Made by a program: the position numbers and the translations under genes. The notes below the pieces were generated by a model. It did not search any database. It saw only the letters and a list, made by a program, of their open reading frames with translations, and was not told the DNA's origin. A DNA stretch of 7,545 bases from Oscillospiraceae bacterium (lineage in GTDB: Bacteria > Bacillota > Clostridia > Oscillospirales > Ruminococcaceae): contig JAFUWP010000335.1 of assembly GCA_017483405.1 (NCBI GenBank), forward strand, positions 1 through 7,545, written 5' to 3'. The stretch's first letter is position 1, and every line of letters starts with the position of its first letter. This document shows positions 5,899 to 7,545 of this stretch, one piece after another.

Positions 5899-7229
5899 TG
5901 AGATTCCCTTCTTTCTGATTGATATTCCGCACATTTCTGAACGAATCTGACAGCGATTTCAAGATTCGCATAAAAATACAGGTGCGGAAATCCGGCATAC
6001 AGACTATCGGAAACATGACAGCATTTCCAGCTTCTGCCGTCTTTTTTATGAGCTGTGAAAGCCGTTCCGCAGTCCGGACTTTCCCAGTAATGGAATTCAT
6101 GAGCTTTGAGTGTTTCGCCTTTTTTATAAAGCAGATTATCCTGTTCGGCCGTCATACTGAGATAGCCGAAACGCCGTAATTTGTCAGTTCTGTAGGCTTC
6201 GCCCTGAAAAATTCCGGCCATCGGAAAAGAATTTCCTTCCGGATTTTTCAGATTTTCATGCAGATACAGAAACCCTCCGCATTCTGCGATACAAGGCAAT
6301 CCGGATTTGATTTTCTGCCGGATGTCCGTAAGCATAGAGATATTTTCAGAAAGCTGTTCTGCATAGAGTTCGGGATAGCCTCCGCAAAGAATCAGACCGT
6401 CCGCATCTTCGGGAATTTTCTCATCTTCCAGAGGAGAAAAATATTTTATCTGACAGCCGAGATTTTCTAATAGTTCCAGATTTTCACGGTACAGAAAACA
6501 GAATGCCCTATCTTTTGCGATGGCAATCACCGGAGAAACATGCAGTTCGGGAAGTATCGGCTTCTGACAGGCCGGAACAGGCAAATCCGGCAGAGATAGC
6601 ATTTTCTCTAGACAGAGATAATTTTCTGCCAGTTCGCCCAGCAGATGCATTTTGTTATCAAAATCCTGAATTTCCTGTGCTGTGACCAACCCCAGATGAC
6701 GGCTTTCGAGCGTGACAGAATTCTTCGGAAAACAGCCGAAATATTCAGTATGCAGTTCATCACAGAGATGTTTCGCGAGCGGAATCAGCTTTTCCGACAG
6801 GCGGTTGAAAATAAAGCCGGCTATCCGGTTCGGAGTCCGGAAATTCAGAAATCCCTGCATTATCGCCCCGATAGAATCGCTCATGCCTTTGCAGTCGATA
6901 ACCAGAATCACAGGTGTTTCCGTAATTTCAGAAACAGAATACGCTGAACCTTCTGAGCCGTCATAGAAGCCCATAACGCCTTCAATCACAGCAATATCAC
7001 ATGTTTTGTCAAGCAGATAACAGAGCGTATCAGCATTGCAGAAAAAACTATCAAGATTCCGCGCCGAACCGGAAATGATTCTGTCATGCATCATGGTATC
7101 GAGATAATCAGGCCCGCACTTGAAAGAATTCACCAGAAGCCCCCTGTCCGTGAGAGCTTTCAGAACAGCACATGTGACAGTTGTTTTTCCGCATCCTGAG
7201 CCTGTTCCGGCGATAAGCAAACGCTTCAT
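5895..7229 (-). CDS. cbiA: Cobyrinic acid a,c-diamide synthase CbiA
   Basis: Glutamine- and ATP-dependent amidation of the a and c carboxylates of cobyrinic acid (cobalt already inserted in the anaerobic route). The 444 residues cover both domains. The N-terminal synthetase domain has the P-loop GTGSGCGKTT (8-17), FKCGPDYLD (36-44) and EGVMGFYDG (83-91). The C-terminal class I glutamine amidotransferase domain has LCGGYPELYAEQL (281-293), the nucleophile C317 in AECGGFLYL and AHEFHYWESP (376-385). A final GFPHLYFYAN block lies at 413-422. The ATG at 7229 is preferred over 7244 because the protein then begins MKRLLIAGTGSG. The ATG also overlaps the cbiT stop in ATGA, and a purine run GGGGG lies 8 nt upstream. 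The P-loop and EGVMGFYDG separate it from CobQ. Confidence 0.96.
   Translation of the reverse strand: MKRLLIAGTGSGCGKTTVTCAVLKALTDRGLLVNSFKCGPDYLDTMMHDRIISGSARNLDSFFCNADTLCYLLDKTCDIAVIEGVMGFYDGSEGSAYSVSEITETPVILVIDCKGMSDSIGAIMQGFLNFRTPNRIAGFIFNRLSEKLIPLAKHLCDELHTEYFGCFPKNSVTLESRHLGLVTAQEIQDFDNKMHLLGELAENYLCLEKMLSLPDLPVPACQKPILPELHVSPVIAIAKDRAFCFLYRENLELLENLGCQIKYFSPLEDEKIPEDADGLILCGGYPELYAEQLSENISMLTDIRQKIKSGLPCIAECGGFLYLHENLKNPEGNSFPMAGIFQGEAYRTDKLRRFGYLSMTAEQDNLLYKKGETLKAHEFHYWESPDCGTAFTAHKKDGRSWKCCHVSDSLYAGFPHLYFYANLEIAVRFVQKCAEYQSERRESQ
5905..5912 (-). promoter_or_regulatory. Ribosome binding site deciding the cobT start
   Basis: AGAAGGGA on the coding strand, 6 nt before the ATG at 5898, inside the last codons of cbiA. 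The upstream in-frame ATG at 5934 lacks such a site. Confidence 0.75.
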
Positions 7230-7545
7230 GACAGTGACCCCCATATCAGAAATACTGGATTCTGGGCATTCAGCATGGTATAATGTCCGGCTTTTCGGGT
7301 GCGAGTTACCGCAATCTGTGTGATGTCTGGTTCTGTTCCGAAATCTGCAAAGGCATGAACGGCATCTTCGAGCGTTTCGAGCGTTACGGCCGTAATTGAA
7401 ATTTTGGCAGACGAATTTTTCTGATATATCACGTTCATGATTTCTTTGAGATTTCCGGAACTTCCGCCGATAAATACCCTGTCCGGAGCTGGAAATTCTG
7501 CAAGGGTTTCCGGAGCTGTTCCCTGAAAAATTCCGATATTATCAC
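7226..7545 (-). CDS. cbiT: Cobalt-precorrin-6B C15-methyltransferase (decarboxylating) CbiT, C-terminal part
   Basis: The 105 residues visible are the C-terminal half of a Rossmann-type SAM methyltransferase that methylates C15 and decarboxylates the C12 acetate of (cobalt-)precorrin-6B. The frame runs through the window edge. The diagnostic run is GTAPETLAEFPAPDRVFIGG (visible residues 8-27), followed by SSGNLKEI, then ISITAVTLETLEDAV and ITQIAVTRTR near the end. The N-terminal SAM-binding glycine loop lies beyond position 7545. It could be a stand-alone CbiT or the C-terminal half of a CbiE-CbiT (CobL-type) fusion; the window cannot decide. The internal ATG at 7438 is not the start, since the family motif lies upstream of it. 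The stop overlaps the cbiA start by 4 bp. Confidence 0.92.
   Translation of the reverse strand, partial: DNIGIFQGTAPETLAEFPAPDRVFIGGSSGNLKEIMNVIYQKNSSAKISITAVTLETLEDAVHAFADFGTEPDITQIAVTRTRKAGHYTMLNAQNPVFLIWGSLS
7238..7242 (-). promoter_or_regulatory. Weak ribosome binding site of cbiA
   Basis: GGGGG on the coding strand, 8 nt before the ATG at 7229. It is a poor match to AGGAGG, so cbiA translation may depend mainly on coupling to cbiT through the ATGA overlap. Confidence 0.45.

Larger units (their letters stand above)
1..7545 (-). other. Late cobalamin biosynthesis operon segment, ten overlapping genes
   Basis: Ten consecutive minus-strand reading frames, all recognisable as B12 pathway proteins, overlap end to start with no intergenic base. 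Overlaps are cbiT/cbiA 4, cbiA/cobT 4, cobT/cobU 4, cobU/cobS 7, cobS/cobU-like 4, cobU-like/cobC 10, cobC/cbiB 4, cbiB/cobD 4 and cobD/cobQ 8 bp. Six of the 4-bp junctions read ATGA on the coding strand. This arrangement implies one transcript and coupled translation. Both ends are open: cbiT continues beyond 7545 and cobQ beyond position 1, so the promoter and any cobalamin riboswitch must lie upstream, outside the window. Confidence 0.95.

Noticed and set aside
1..7545. Riboswitch, RNA gene, mobile element, CRISPR or a novel defence system
   Set aside because: Every base is covered by conserved cobalamin genes. No B12-box region, tRNA-like fold, inverted terminal repeats or spaced repeats were visible.

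Overview
The window is a single, gap-free stretch of a cobalamin (vitamin B12) biosynthesis operon. All ten genes lie on the minus strand, so transcription runs from high to low coordinates. Moderate GC, strong Shine-Dalgarno sites, clostridial-type CobU paralogs and the general protein character suggest a gut or rumen Firmicute of the Ruminococcus/Oscillospiraceae type. That placement is an inference from style, not a database match.

Layout in transcription order: cbiT (3' end only, 7226-7545), cbiA (5895-7229), cobT (4849-5898), cobU (4331-4852), cobS (3564-4337), a short cobU-like paralog (3175-3567), a cobC-type phosphatase (2639-3184), cbiB (1677-2642), cobD (649-1680) and cobQ/cbiP (5' part only, 1-656). 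Every junction overlaps: 4 bp (mostly ATGA) at six of nine, and 7, 4 or 10, 8 bp at the others. No intergenic base exists in the window, so it holds no promoter, riboswitch, terminator or RNA gene. Regulation, most likely a cobalamin riboswitch, would sit beyond position 7545. Each ribosome binding site lies inside the end of the preceding gene, which implies translational coupling.

Together the genes cover the late pathway. CbiT acts on the corrin ring, CbiA and CobQ amidate the side chains, CobD makes aminopropanol phosphate and CbiB attaches it. CobU activates the product to adenosylcobinamide-GDP. CobT makes alpha-ribazole phosphate, CobS joins the two halves and CobC removes the phosphate.

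Three things deserve a second look. (1) The tetranucleotide GATC is absent from all 7545 bases although GAT is very common, and codon choice around Asp follows this. (2) There is a pair of CobU homologs that have lost complementary motifs, and their 3' ends share a nearly identical 31-bp segment carrying the next gene's ribosome binding site. (3) TTCCGG/CCGGAA is strongly enriched in both orientations. I see no phage, transposon, CRISPR or defence genes.
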